A DNA stretch of 64,000 bases from DAOTTX01 sp034437515 (GTDB lineage: Bacteria > Chloroflexota > Anaerolineae > Aggregatilineales > Phototrophicaceae): the NCBI GenBank assembly GCA_034437515.1, contig DAOTTX010000247.1, positions 15,709 through 79,708 on the forward strand. The letters are read 5' to 3'. This document shows, piece after piece, positions 1-9,060 of this stretch. The position numbers and the translations under genes are program-made. The notes beneath the pieces were generated by a model, which did not search any database, was not told the DNA's origin, and saw nothing but the letters and a program-made list of their open reading frames with translations. The first letter of the stretch is position 1, and each line of letters begins with the position of its first letter.

Positions 1-1136
1 TTTACCAGCACGAGACGCCCGAAGTCTTTGCTGAAGGATACGGTGTTGAGGTGATCCAGGGGGCGGCACACTTCATCGATGCAAATACAGTGCAGGTCGG
101 CGAACGTCAACTGCGCGCCAAGAAGATCGTGATCGCAACCGGCGCAAGGGCGACTGTGCCGCCGGTTGATGGCATTGACGCCGTGCCATATCACACTAAC
201 GAAAACCTCTTCGATAATGACACACTGCCGGAGCATTTGCTGGTAATGGGTGCGGGGCCAATTGGCATGGAAATGGCGCAGGCATACGCTCGGTTGGGCG
301 CACAGGTCACCGTGATGGACGAGGCGCTTTTGCCGCGTGATGAGCCGGAAGTCGCCGCCGTTATGCGCCCAATCTTCGAGCGCGAAGGCATTACCTTCGC
401 GTTGAGTCTCGTGGACTCCGTGACCATGGATGGTGATGAGATTGTCGCCACACTCAAGGACGGGCAGCAAGTGCGCGGGGATATGTTACTGGTCGCGGTC
501 GGGCGTACACCCAACATGGGGGCACTCGACCTCGAAGCGGCGGGGGTGCAGTATGGCAAACAGGGCATCGAGGTTGATGCGCATCTGCGCACCAACGTTC
601 AGCACATCTATGCCATTGGTGATTGCACCACCGGTCCAAAGTTCACCCATTATGCCGGTTTTCAGGGGTCGGTCGCGGCACGGAACGCCTTGTTCCCTGT
701 CGTCAACAGCAACGGACATATGGCGCACGTCCCCTGGGTGACTTACGTCGAGCCGGAAATCGGTCATGTGGGGATGACGGAAGCGCAAGCACGCGAAAAA
801 CACGGTGATGCGGTTAAGGTGTATCAATTTTCTATGGCGGAAAGCGACCGGGGTGTGACGGAGAACGATACCGCCGGGTTTATCAAGTTCGTGTACAAGG
901 GCAGCGGCGATCTGCTCGGTGCGACGGTCGTCGCCGACCGTGCCGGGGAAATGATTACCGAGTTCGCTTATGTGCTGGAAAAAGGCATCGGCTTACGTGG
1001 CATTGTCGATGTCATCCGGGCGTATCCGTCCTATTCGGATACGGTGCGCAAAGCAGCGGCGAATCTGATGATTGAGGAATTGTTCTCCGGCACATCGGGG
1101 AAAGTGATTAACACCGTATCAAAAGTCTTGTTCTAA
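1..1136 (+). CDS. FAD-dependent NAD(P)-disulfide oxidoreductase, MerA/lipoamide-dehydrogenase-like, 5' partial
   Basis: The reading frame is open from base 3, so the N-terminal FAD-binding part and any redox-active CxxxxC motif lie outside the window. What remains is about 377 residues. It has an ATGAR motif, an NAD(P)-binding GAGPIGMEMA motif, the second FAD-contact motif (YAIGDC) and a C-terminal dimerisation domain. The family transfers electrons between NAD(P)H, FAD and a disulfide or metal. The position of the His-x-x-x-x-Glu dyad of lipoamide dehydrogenase reads AYPSYSD, and no C-terminal Cys pair typical of mercuric reductase is present. Neither exact activity should therefore be assumed. 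An intrinsic terminator follows directly. Confidence 0.85.
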   Translation, partial: YQHETPEVFAEGYGVEVIQGAAHFIDANTVQVGERQLRAKKIVIATGARATVPPVDGIDAVPYHTNENLFDNDTLPEHLLVMGAGPIGMEMAQAYARLGAQVTVMDEALLPRDEPEVAAVMRPIFEREGITFALSLVDSVTMDGDEIVATLKDGQQVRGDMLLVAVGRTPNMGALDLEAAGVQYGKQGIEVDAHLRTNVQHIYAIGDCTTGPKFTHYAGFQGSVAARNALFPVVNSNGHMAHVPWVTYVEPEIGHVGMTEAQAREKHGDAVKVYQFSMAESDRGVTENDTAGFIKFVYKGSGDLLGATVVADRAGEMITEFAYVLEKGIGLRGIVDVIRAYPSYSDTVRKAAANLMIEELFSGTSGKVINTVSKVLF

Positions 1137-1156
1137 ACCTGCGGGTAATGCCGGGC

Positions 1157-1184
1157 AAAAGGGGCGTGCTGCGCCTCTTTTTGA
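1157..1184 (+). terminator. Intrinsic terminator after the flavoprotein gene
   Basis: A seven-pair stem (GGGGCG against CGCCTC plus the flanking A-T pair, one G-T wobble) with a five-base loop is followed by a run of five T. It sits about 24 bases after the stop codon. The remaining bases up to 1451 hold only a possible promoter (TACAAT near 1361 with a weak upstream box) and no convincing gene. Confidence 0.75.
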
Positions 1185-1451
1185 TTCCTCATTTGACAGG
1201 GCAATCGTACATGACATTTTGTGCAATCTGTCGTGGGCAGACCGATGTGTCTAGCCCTTACGATAGCTGCGATGATTTGTCGGGGAGCACCGGCGTGTGT
1301 TCCTGCTGCCCTAAATGCAATGGCCCCCCTCATTGGACTTATCATTCGATTTTAATAAGTTACAATGGGACTGTTGAGGAATCCACTATTTCGATGTATA
1401 GTTGTACCCCCTTGATTTTTCCTGATTGTTCCAGACATAAAGGAGTCCTTT

Positions 1452-3380
1452 GTGACAGGTTTTGCTGTTTGGAAACGCATGATGAGCTATCTTAAACCCT
1501 ACATGCCCTGGACGATATTTGCTTTCCTGGGTGTGGTTGGTAGCAACATACTCATCGTGCTCGTCCCCATTATTCTGAGAGATGTGATCGACATCGGCAT
1601 TATCGGTCGCTCGTCACTGATAGAGGCATCACCATCAGCAATTAGAGACATTGCCGAGGGTGTCGATCTTGCCTATGGCGACCAAGACTTTATTCCATTA
1701 GCCGGGTTGATCGTGATCGGTCTGGGGGTGCTGCGTGGTTTAACCGGCTTCATCTTCCGTTATTTCGGTGAACGCCTTTCTCATTACATCGCCTATGATG
1801 TCCGCAACGAGGTTTACGACAAAGTACAGAATCTGCCCTTCGCTTACCACGATGAGGCACAAACCGGCACGCTCATCACTCGTGCGATCAGCGATGTGGA
1901 TGAGATGCAGCGTTATTTTGCTTTCGGCTTGATCGACGGTGTTAACACGACGCTGCTGTTGATTGGCATCAGTATTGCCATGTTCGCCAGCAGCCCGTTG
2001 TTGGCGGTGATCGCGCTGCTACCACTGATTCCGTTGGCATTTGCCTCGCGTAATTTTGCGATGAAGGTGCACCCGTTGTGGAAGAAAATCATGGAGCGGT
2101 TGCAGAAGCTCGGCAATCACATTCAGGAAAACTCACTAGGGGCTGAGGTCGTGCGTTCCTTCAACCGGGAGCAGTATGAGATTGATAAGTTTCGCGTAGA
2201 TAATGACAAGCTCTACGAAGAACGGGTTGATCTCATTTCCGAGTGGAGCCTTTACCTGCCGCTGAGCGCGTTTATCATCGCTTTTTCGACGGCCTTGGTG
2301 TTGTTCTTCGGCGGCTTGATGGAAAGTAACGGCGTTGATGGGGTGACGGTCGGCCTTGTGGTCGCCTTTAATGCTTACGTGCTGTTGCTGGCCCAGCCGA
2401 TCCGCTTTTTGGGCTTCGTCATTTTGTTGATGACGCAGGCCATCAGCAGTGGACGCCGTGTGTTTGAAATCCTGGATGAGCCGGTAGATATTACCGAAAA
2501 ACCGGATGCGGTCACGTTTGAGAACATGCGTGGTGAACTCCGTTTTGAGAACGTCAGCTTCGCCTACGGGGGTAATGAGAAGCCGGTGCTAGATGGGATC
2601 AATCTGGAAGCGAAACCGGGGCAGGTCGTCGCCTTGATCGGCTCTACGGGTGCTGGTAAGAGTACGCTGGTCAATTTGGTGCCGCGCTTCTACGATGTGA
2701 CCGATGGTCGTATTACCATTGATGGTGTCGATGTGCGTGATGCTGAACTGAGCAGTCTGCGCCAGAACATTGGTATGGTCTTACAGTCCTCGCTGCTGTT
2801 CTCCGCGACGATCCGTGAGAATATCGCTTACGGTCATGTGGATGCGACCGAAGATGAGATCGTCGCGGCAGCGAAAGCTGCGAACGCCCATGATTTCATT
2901 CTGGAGTTTTCCGAAGGCTACGATACGCTGGTCGGTGAGCGTGGTGTGACGCTCAGTGGTGGGCAGAAGCAGCGGATCGCTATTGCGCGGGCGCTGCTGG
3001 TTAATCCCCGTATTCTCATTCTCGATGATGCGACCAGCAGTGTTGATACCAAGACCGAATTCCAGATTCAGCAGGCGCTGGATATTCTGATGCGCGGACG
3101 TACCACGTTCATCATCGCGCAGCGACTGAACAGTGTACAGAAAGCCAGTCAGATTCTCGTGCTTGATAAGGGAAAAATTGTTGAGCGTGGCACGCATGAG
3201 AGCCTGCTGGCGTTGGATGGCAAGTACAAGGCCATTTATGACTTCCAGCTTGCCGACCAGGAACGTGTCCGCAAAGAACTTGCCAGGCTGGGCCACATGC
3301 CGGAGCGCATCGAAGAAGATCGGCGGCTGGCGACAGACGAATTCCGTGCGATTATTGACCGGGTAGGGACAGGTGACTGA
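1452..3380 (+). CDS. ABC exporter half-transporter, degenerate-site subunit
   Basis: 642-residue fused permease-ATPase. An N-terminal exporter membrane domain (about residues 15-330, six predicted helices) is followed by one nucleotide-binding domain. Walker A is GSTGAGKST and the signature is canonical (LSGGQKQR). The Walker B region reads ILILDDATS, with Asp where the catalytic Glu normally stands, and the H-loop His is Gln (IIAQRLN). These changes mark the subunit that carries the degenerate ATP site in heterodimeric exporters such as TM287/288. The GTG start is chosen for the AAAGGAG six bases upstream. The next gene starts three bases after the stop and encodes the partner. Substrate unknown; drugs or lipids are usual for the family. 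Confidence 0.9.
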   Translation: MTGFAVWKRMMSYLKPYMPWTIFAFLGVVGSNILIVLVPIILRDVIDIGIIGRSSLIEASPSAIRDIAEGVDLAYGDQDFIPLAGLIVIGLGVLRGLTGFIFRYFGERLSHYIAYDVRNEVYDKVQNLPFAYHDEAQTGTLITRAISDVDEMQRYFAFGLIDGVNTTLLLIGISIAMFASSPLLAVIALLPLIPLAFASRNFAMKVHPLWKKIMERLQKLGNHIQENSLGAEVVRSFNREQYEIDKFRVDNDKLYEERVDLISEWSLYLPLSAFIIAFSTALVLFFGGLMESNGVDGVTVGLVVAFNAYVLLLAQPIRFLGFVILLMTQAISSGRRVFEILDEPVDITEKPDAVTFENMRGELRFENVSFAYGGNEKPVLDGINLEAKPGQVVALIGSTGAGKSTLVNLVPRFYDVTDGRITIDGVDVRDAELSSLRQNIGMVLQSSLLFSATIRENIAYGHVDATEDEIVAAAKAANAHDFILEFSEGYDTLVGERGVTLSGGQKQRIAIARALLVNPRILILDDATSSVDTKTEFQIQQALDILMRGRTTFIIAQRLNSVQKASQILVLDKGKIVERGTHESLLALDGKYKAIYDFQLADQERVRKELARLGHMPERIEEDRRLATDEFRAIIDRVGTGD

Positions 3381-3383
3381 CGT

Positions 3384-5153
3384 ATGTCATTAGACGTTCA
3401 AGAGATTGAAGAAGCAGGGTTTGACTGGCAAGTTACCAAACGGCTTGGTGGTTATCTGAAGCCATATCGACGAAATATTTTCCTGGCGATGTTCGCCGCG
3501 TTATTCAGTGTAGTTGCCAATGTCGCCGGCCCGCCGTTGATCGGCTATGCGGTTGATCAAGGCATTCGTAAGGGGGATATGACGCTGGTCGGGCTAGGTG
3601 TGCTGATGTACCTGGGGGTACAGGCACTCGGCGCGATTGGTTTCCGCGTGCAGATTATGTTGATGGCGGTTGCCGGTCAGCGTGCGATCCAGCAGTTACG
3701 TGATGATCTGTTTGAGCATATCAACCACCTCTCTATGGCGTTCTTTACGCGGTATGAAACCGGGCGTTTGATCGCTCGTGTCATCAGTGATGTTAGTGTG
3801 CTGCGTGAAGCCATCACCTTTGCGGTGGTTGGCACGTTCCGGGATACACTCATCCTGGGTGGCATTATCATCTCGATGCTTCTGATTAACTTTTCGCTGA
3901 CGCTAGTTTCACTCGGTGTGATCGTCATTCTGGTGGTGATTGCGAACTTCTGGCGTATTCATGCAAGGCGAACCTATTTGCGTGTGCGTGACAATAACGC
4001 AAAGGTAAACGCGGAGCTTTCCGAGGCGTTTAATGGCGTGCGCGTCACCCAGGCCTTTGATCGGCAAGCGTACAACTATGATCGCTTCATCAATAAAATC
4101 GACTTTGAAAATCGTGAGGCGAATGTAAGGGCTTCACTGGTGGCGGCGCTGTTCTTCCCCAGTATTGAGTTAATTGGCGGGTTGGCGACCGGGGCGATTA
4201 TCGTTGTCGGTGGTGGGTTGGTCGTGCAGAGTGGTAGCAATCTCTCCGTGTTTACGCTGCTGACGTTCGTGTTGTATATCGATCAGTTCTTCTTCCCGAT
4301 TCGCATGTTGGCGCAGCGTTATAACATCTTCCAATCGGTGATGGCGGCGGGTGATAAGATTTTCTATCTGCTGGATACGCCAATCGACGTGAAGGATAAG
4401 TCCGGTGTCGATCAACTGCCGCAGATTGAAGGGGATGTCACATTCCGTAACGTAAACTTCACTTACGGCAGCGAGGACGACGAATACGTATTGAAGAACA
4501 TCAACCTTGAGGTCAAAGCCGGGCAGACAGTCGCGCTGGTTGGTCATACGGGTGCGGGGAAAAGCACGATCATCAAGCTCATCACGCGGCTGTATGATAT
4601 TACCGAGGGTACGTTGCTGATTGACGGTCATAGCGTTACCGATGTCACGTTGGACAGCCTGCGCCATCAGATGGGTGTGGTCTTGCAGGAGAGCTATCTG
4701 TTCTCCGGTGGTGTGTTGGAAAACATTCGGTACGGACGGCTCGACGCGACCGATGAGGAAGTGATCGAGGCGGCGACGGCGGTTGGTGCACACGAGTTCA
4801 TCATGGATTTAGAAGATGGCTACCACACAGAAATCCGTGAGGGCGGGTCGCTGCTTTCCGCCGGTCAACAACAGCTTCTCGCGTTTGCGCGGGCGTTGCT
4901 GGCTGACCCGCGCATTCTCATCCTCGACGAGGCGACCAGCAACATCGACACAGAGACTGAGAAGCTCATCCAACGGGCGCTAGAGCGTCTGCTTAAGGGG
5001 CGCACGAGTTTTGTTATCGCGCATCGGCTAAGTACGATTGTCTCCGCTGATATGATCGTCGTGATGGATCATGGGGAGATCGTCGAGAAGGGGACGCACC
5101 AGGAACTGCTGGCAAAGGGTGGCCTTTACAGCAGTATGTACACAATGGTCTAG
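3384..5153 (+). CDS. ABC exporter half-transporter, consensus-site subunit
   Basis: 589-residue partner of the preceding gene, with a six-helix membrane domain (about residues 30-320) and a C-terminal nucleotide-binding domain. Walker A is GHTGAGKST, Walker B is ILILDEATS with the catalytic Glu, and the H-loop is IAHRLST. Its signature motif is altered to LSAGQQQ. In the dimer, this intact Walker B and H-loop would face the normal LSGGQ of the upstream subunit, giving one active site. The altered signature would face the degenerate Walker B, giving one inactive site. AGGTGA lies about nine bases before the ATG. The two genes form a clear operon. Confidence 0.9.
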   Translation: MSLDVQEIEEAGFDWQVTKRLGGYLKPYRRNIFLAMFAALFSVVANVAGPPLIGYAVDQGIRKGDMTLVGLGVLMYLGVQALGAIGFRVQIMLMAVAGQRAIQQLRDDLFEHINHLSMAFFTRYETGRLIARVISDVSVLREAITFAVVGTFRDTLILGGIIISMLLINFSLTLVSLGVIVILVVIANFWRIHARRTYLRVRDNNAKVNAELSEAFNGVRVTQAFDRQAYNYDRFINKIDFENREANVRASLVAALFFPSIELIGGLATGAIIVVGGGLVVQSGSNLSVFTLLTFVLYIDQFFFPIRMLAQRYNIFQSVMAAGDKIFYLLDTPIDVKDKSGVDQLPQIEGDVTFRNVNFTYGSEDDEYVLKNINLEVKAGQTVALVGHTGAGKSTIIKLITRLYDITEGTLLIDGHSVTDVTLDSLRHQMGVVLQESYLFSGGVLENIRYGRLDATDEEVIEAATAVGAHEFIMDLEDGYHTEIREGGSLLSAGQQQLLAFARALLADPRILILDEATSNIDTETEKLIQRALERLLKGRTSFVIAHRLSTIVSADMIVVMDHGEIVEKGTHQELLAKGGLYSSMYTMV

Positions 5154-5164
5154 CTGGCTGGAAT

Positions 5165-5196
5165 GTGCGCCGGAATTTTATTTTACCCCGGCGCTT
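5165..5196. terminator. Hairpin between convergent genes
   Basis: Perfect seven-base inverted repeat GCGCCGG / CCGGCGC (5167-5173 and 5188-5194) with an AT-rich 14-base loop, in the 47-base gap between the converging exporter and prenyl synthase genes. A probable shared terminator, but there is no clear T-run on the plus strand. Confidence 0.45.
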
Positions 5197-5200
5197 CTCA

Positions 5201-6298
5201 TCACTGGTCACGTTCTACGATGTATTGTGCCCATGCCGCTAGATACTGCTTATACTCCGACTCGGGGAGGACCGCGAGTTGTTCTAGTGCCTGTTCGATG
5301 TAATGATTTGCCAGGGTGCGGGCGTGGTTCACGCCGCCCGCGCTTTCCAGCAGGCCGATGGCTTCGGTCACGGCTTTTTCGGTGGCGCTACGGTCACCGA
5401 GAACGCTTAGCAGAAATTTCTTCTCCACTGCGGACATGCGGTTAATCGCGTTCAGTACGATCACCGTGCGTTTGCCCTCACGAATATCCGCGCCGACCGC
5501 CTTGCCGAGGCGGGCTTCGTCACCAGTGACACCTAGAATGTCATCTTGCAACTGGAAGGCAATGCCGCATCTGCCGGTAAAAGCCCCCATCGCCTCGATG
5601 GTTGGATGATCCAGCGAGGGATGTTTTAGACCGATAGCAGCGCCAGCCTTGCCGGTGAACTCATAGAGCACGCCGGTCTTTTGCCACAACATTTCGAGTA
5701 CGGCGGCTTCGGTCAGTTGATCGACCGGTGTTTCCGCCTGCACGACGTCGATAGTTTCGCCGTTAATCAACGTGATCTGCGTATGCCGGAACAGGGCAGT
5801 GACCAGTTCAAGTGCGAGTTGAGGCGGGAGGCCGTGTGAATGGTACAGATCGGGTAGCAGCGACACCGCCCAGCCTTGTTGTAAGTCCCCGGTGAGGATA
5901 GCAATCGCCAGCCCATAATGGGCTGCGCGTTGGTCATCGAACCCCATCTCCTTTATCGCACGTTGCATAAATTCATGGTGAACGGTTGGTACACCACGCC
6001 GCATTTCATCACGGTCAATAATGTCGTCGTGGACGAGTGTAAACGTATGATAGAGTTCGACCGCTGCTGCTGCGGGGATCGCAGTGTGTTCAGCGCCGCC
6101 GACCGCACCACAGGCAAAAAGCAGCACCGCTGGCCTCAGTGATTTGCCCCCGGCTTTTAAGTAACTATAAACAGCTTCTTCCAGATGCGTATAAGTAAAA
6201 TGGATTCTATTTTTTTCGTCAAAAAGGTATTCCGTGACCATATCGCGGCGCTTGTTGACAGCGTCAATGAGCGTGCGGGTAGCGTTATTGGTCTGCAT
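5201..6298 (-). CDS. Polyprenyl diphosphate synthase
   Basis: Trans-type isoprenyl diphosphate synthase that condenses isopentenyl diphosphate with an allylic diphosphate, feeding quinone, carotenoid or carrier-lipid synthesis. Both Mg-binding aspartate motifs are visible: HDDIIDRDE near residues 90-98 and LQDDILG in the second half. A conserved GGKSLRP motif precedes the first. The ATG at 6298 is preferred over an in-frame TTG two codons upstream, giving 365 residues. Product chain length cannot be set from the motifs alone. The gene is monocistronic and converges with the ABC exporter. Confidence 0.9.
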   Translation of the reverse strand: MQTNNATRTLIDAVNKRRDMVTEYLFDEKNRIHFTYTHLEEAVYSYLKAGGKSLRPAVLLFACGAVGGAEHTAIPAAAAVELYHTFTLVHDDIIDRDEMRRGVPTVHHEFMQRAIKEMGFDDQRAAHYGLAIAILTGDLQQGWAVSLLPDLYHSHGLPPQLALELVTALFRHTQITLINGETIDVVQAETPVDQLTEAAVLEMLWQKTGVLYEFTGKAGAAIGLKHPSLDHPTIEAMGAFTGRCGIAFQLQDDILGVTGDEARLGKAVGADIREGKRTVIVLNAINRMSAVEKKFLLSVLGDRSATEKAVTEAIGLLESAGGVNHARTLANHYIEQALEQLAVLPESEYKQYLAAWAQYIVERDQ

Positions 6299-6433
6299 TA
6301 TCAAGTCTTTCGTTTGTCAGCGATATAAACCCATTATATGCAGAATCTGGAGAAATACAGGCGGTGAGTATGTCTTCTCAGCAGCGGCTTATAAAAATAC
6401 CCGGCGAGGGGATTATCCCGCCGGACATGGTTT

Positions 6434-8839
6434 TTAGTTGCAGTAGCTCGGTGCTGCTGTGAGGTAGGGGGTGGTTAGCACATTGCCGCCGGTGGCATCC
6501 GCAGGTGGGCCGCTGGCGACACCCCACCAGTTATCGATTGCGATGGCGTTCATCGTGGCGAATGCCTGGATGTTTGAAATGCTGGTGCCGAAGTTGCCAG
6601 TGTTGCTGAACAAGCAGCTATCCTGGATGTCCAGCCCTGGACCATCCGTACCGATGCCGCCGCCAAAACTAAAGGCGAAGTTCCCGGAGATCTCAGCGTT
6701 ACGAATGGTGGTGGTGGCCCCTAATGTATTGAAGAGGCCGCCGCCACTGGCGCCGATATTATCTCGGATACGCGAACTGTAGATCGTGATGATGCCGTCA
6801 CGGTTGTGGACACCGCCGCCGTTCAGGTCGCTCTGATTGTTTTTGATTATGGAGTTAAAGATCGTGATACGTCCATCTGCATTGTAGATCGCGCCGCCGC
6901 TATCAGTGCTGGCGTTGTTGCGCAGTGTGATCTGGGACATCAGTAGTATGCCAGCATTGTAAATGCCACCACCTTGCGTCGCCATGCCGTTTTCAATAGA
7001 TAGTTTGTTAACGGTGAATTTACCCGTTGAACTGACCTCGAAAATGCGCATCGGTAGGGGTGCGCCGATTGATATGGTATCGAAAAACGGATTGTAATTT
7101 ACATCTGTAGATGCACTGTTGTTGAAAAGGATGGATGAATAGCCGCGCAGTTCGATCTCGCTGGTGATGGTCGGTAGGCCGTTTTCGCCCGCGTATACCG
7201 ATGTAATTCCATAAGAGCTACCCGGTGTTAAGCAGATAATGTCAGCGATGTCATTTGCATTAGCCTGATTAATCGCATTGATGAGCGCAGGGACGTCCCC
7301 AGGTGGAATGCTAAAGTTACATGATGGGTTGATCGAAGAGGTCGGTGTCGGCGTAATCGTTGGTGTGCTTGTGTTCGTCGCTGTTGCGGTCGGTGTATTG
7401 GACGGCGTGTTTGTCGGTGTCGCCGATGGTGTGACGGTTTGAGTGATGACAGCTGTTGGCGTCGCTGTGTTGGTGGGCGTATAGGACGGCGTGTTTGTCG
7501 GTGTCGCTGTGTTGGTAGGCGTAGATGTATTGGTCGGTGTCTCGGTGGGTGTCGCCGTGTTCGTCAGTGTAGGCGTGTTGGATGGCGTTTCCGTTGGCGT
7601 AGATGTGTTGGTGGGTGTAGATGTGTTGGACGGCGTCGCTGTGTTGGTGGGCGTATAGGACGGCGTGTTCGTCAGTGTGGGTGTGTTGGACGGCGTCTCG
7701 GTGGGTGTCGCTGTGTTGGTGGGCGTATAGGACGGCGTGTTGGTCAGTGTAGGCGTGTTGGACGGTGTTTCCGTCGGCGTCGCTGTGTTGGTAGGTGTAT
7801 TAGACGGTATGTCGGTCGGTGTTGATGTATTGGTGGGCGTATAGGACGGCGTCTCGGTGGGTGTAGGTGTGTTGGTGGGTGTCGCCGTGTTGGAAGGCGT
7901 GTTGGACGGTGTTTCCGTCGGTGTCGCTGTATTGGTGGGCGTATAGGAAGGCGTCTCAGTCGGTGTTGGCGTGTTGGTAGGCGTGTTAGACGGTGTTTCC
8001 GTTGGTGTATTGGAAGGCGTATAGGATGGTGTTACTTCCGGCGTCGCTGTTCCGCAATCAATCGTCTCTCGTGGTTGGCTGTTCCCTGGATGCCCAACTT
8101 GTTGATCGGCTTCCAGTCGTACCTCACCACTGCCACCGTAGTGGATCTCCATTGATTCGCCACCATCAAGCAGAACATCACCTGAATCGATCAAGATATC
8201 GTCTTGATAGAGACGCCATTCTGTCGGCTCGATCATATCACCGTTGCCCGGATCACCGGTATTCGTGATAGTAAAGACGGCGATGTTTACTTCACAGGTC
8301 GCGTTAACCTGTAGGCTGGAGCAGTCCAAGCGTCCGTTTCTCGCACAGGGGGGACGGGTAGGCTCGGTTGTCACGTCTGGTGTCGGCTCCGAGGTGACAT
8401 CCGGCGTCGGTTCTTCTGTTGCGGTTGGGTCGCAGGCTCGCGGGTTCGATGCTTTTGTGTCTTGCCGGACGTTATCGACAAAAATGACCAAAGTATTCGG
8501 CGAATTTGTGCCCTGGGTCGGTGTTGTCATGAAGGTGTCTGTGTTGGCAAGTGCCGTTTTCGTCCCGCTCAAGCTCGTACCGTAGATCTGCCATGTGAAG
8601 ACGACATCGTAATCGTTGCGGTTGCGGATGCGCCACACCCGGTAAGAATCCGGGCTGGAAGAACACATCGAGGTCAGGCGTAGTTTACGATAGTTATCAC
8701 CGCCTCGACCCTGTTCGGCATGAGCCGCTGAACTTGTGTTCGCCCCGATAAATAATCCACTACCGATGATAAAGACAAATCCGAGTGTCATCAGTAGGGA
8801 GATGATATTTGAACTGTGTGTGCGTTTTAGCTTGAACAT
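6434..8839 (-). CDS. Secreted Thr/Pro-rich surface protein with a beta-helix domain
   Basis: About 801 residues. A basic start and hydrophobic stretch end in an Ala-x-Ala site (near AAHAEQ), giving a signal peptide. Next come two small beta-rich segments with a few Cys. A long linker of TPT/TPS/NTP units (encoded roughly by 7330-8035) follows. The C-terminal part of about 270 residues has repeated GGGIYN/GGAIYN/GGGVHN turns, characteristic of right-handed parallel beta-helix, polymorphic-membrane-protein-like repeats. The linker resembles extended, possibly glycosylated stalks of secreted Chloroflexota proteins. An in-frame TTG at 8854 is an alternative start. No enzymatic motif was recognised; adhesion or a carbohydrate-binding role is a guess. 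Confidence 0.8.
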   Translation of the reverse strand: MFKLKRTHSSNIISLLMTLGFVFIIGSGLFIGANTSSAAHAEQGRGGDNYRKLRLTSMCSSSPDSYRVWRIRNRNDYDVVFTWQIYGTSLSGTKTALANTDTFMTTPTQGTNSPNTLVIFVDNVRQDTKASNPRACDPTATEEPTPDVTSEPTPDVTTEPTRPPCARNGRLDCSSLQVNATCEVNIAVFTITNTGDPGNGDMIEPTEWRLYQDDILIDSGDVLLDGGESMEIHYGGSGEVRLEADQQVGHPGNSQPRETIDCGTATPEVTPSYTPSNTPTETPSNTPTNTPTPTETPSYTPTNTATPTETPSNTPSNTATPTNTPTPTETPSYTPTNTSTPTDIPSNTPTNTATPTETPSNTPTLTNTPSYTPTNTATPTETPSNTPTLTNTPSYTPTNTATPSNTSTPTNTSTPTETPSNTPTLTNTATPTETPTNTSTPTNTATPTNTPSYTPTNTATPTAVITQTVTPSATPTNTPSNTPTATATNTSTPTITPTPTSSINPSCNFSIPPGDVPALINAINQANANDIADIICLTPGSSYGITSVYAGENGLPTITSEIELRGYSSILFNNSASTDVNYNPFFDTISIGAPLPMRIFEVSSTGKFTVNKLSIENGMATQGGGIYNAGILLMSQITLRNNASTDSGGAIYNADGRITIFNSIIKNNQSDLNGGGVHNRDGIITIYSSRIRDNIGASGGGLFNTLGATTTIRNAEISGNFAFSFGGGIGTDGPGLDIQDSCLFSNTGNFGTSISNIQAFATMNAIAIDNWWGVASGPPADATGGNVLTTPYLTAAPSYCN
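7330..8035 (-). repeat. Low-complexity Thr/Pro repeat tract inside the surface protein gene
   Basis: The tract encodes degenerate TPTxTPS-type units. Between about 7660 and 7805 a unit of roughly 72 bases (24 residues) is repeated in tandem with few changes, indicating recent expansion. Open frames on the opposite strand across it are Arg/Cys-rich artefacts. Confidence 0.8.
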
Positions 8840-9060
8840 TCGATTTGTGTCCAATAGCGTTTCTTTATGCTTCTGCTAATAATTGATTTAAATTACGTTA
8901 ATTTATTCAATTATATCTTTTATTAATTTTATATCAATTATATAGCGATTCCGAGCAGAATGATAGTATTGTCCACAGAAATTTACATTTCGGTAAAAAT
9001 GGTTTCTTGCCGGTGTGTTATACTTTTCAGTCGAATAGGAGAGATTTTTCTGGGATCAAC

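Noticed and set aside
1148..1495. 115-residue Cys-rich frame between the flavoprotein and ABC genes
   Set aside because: It spans a terminator, has no ribosome site, overlaps the exporter start and has an unlikely composition.
7439..7825. Arg/Cys-rich frame opposite the Thr/Pro tract
   Set aside because: Product of the repeat on the other strand; no start signal.
7330..8035. Repeats suggestive of a CRISPR array
   Set aside because: Units are short, degenerate, coding and have no unique spacers; no cas genes nearby.
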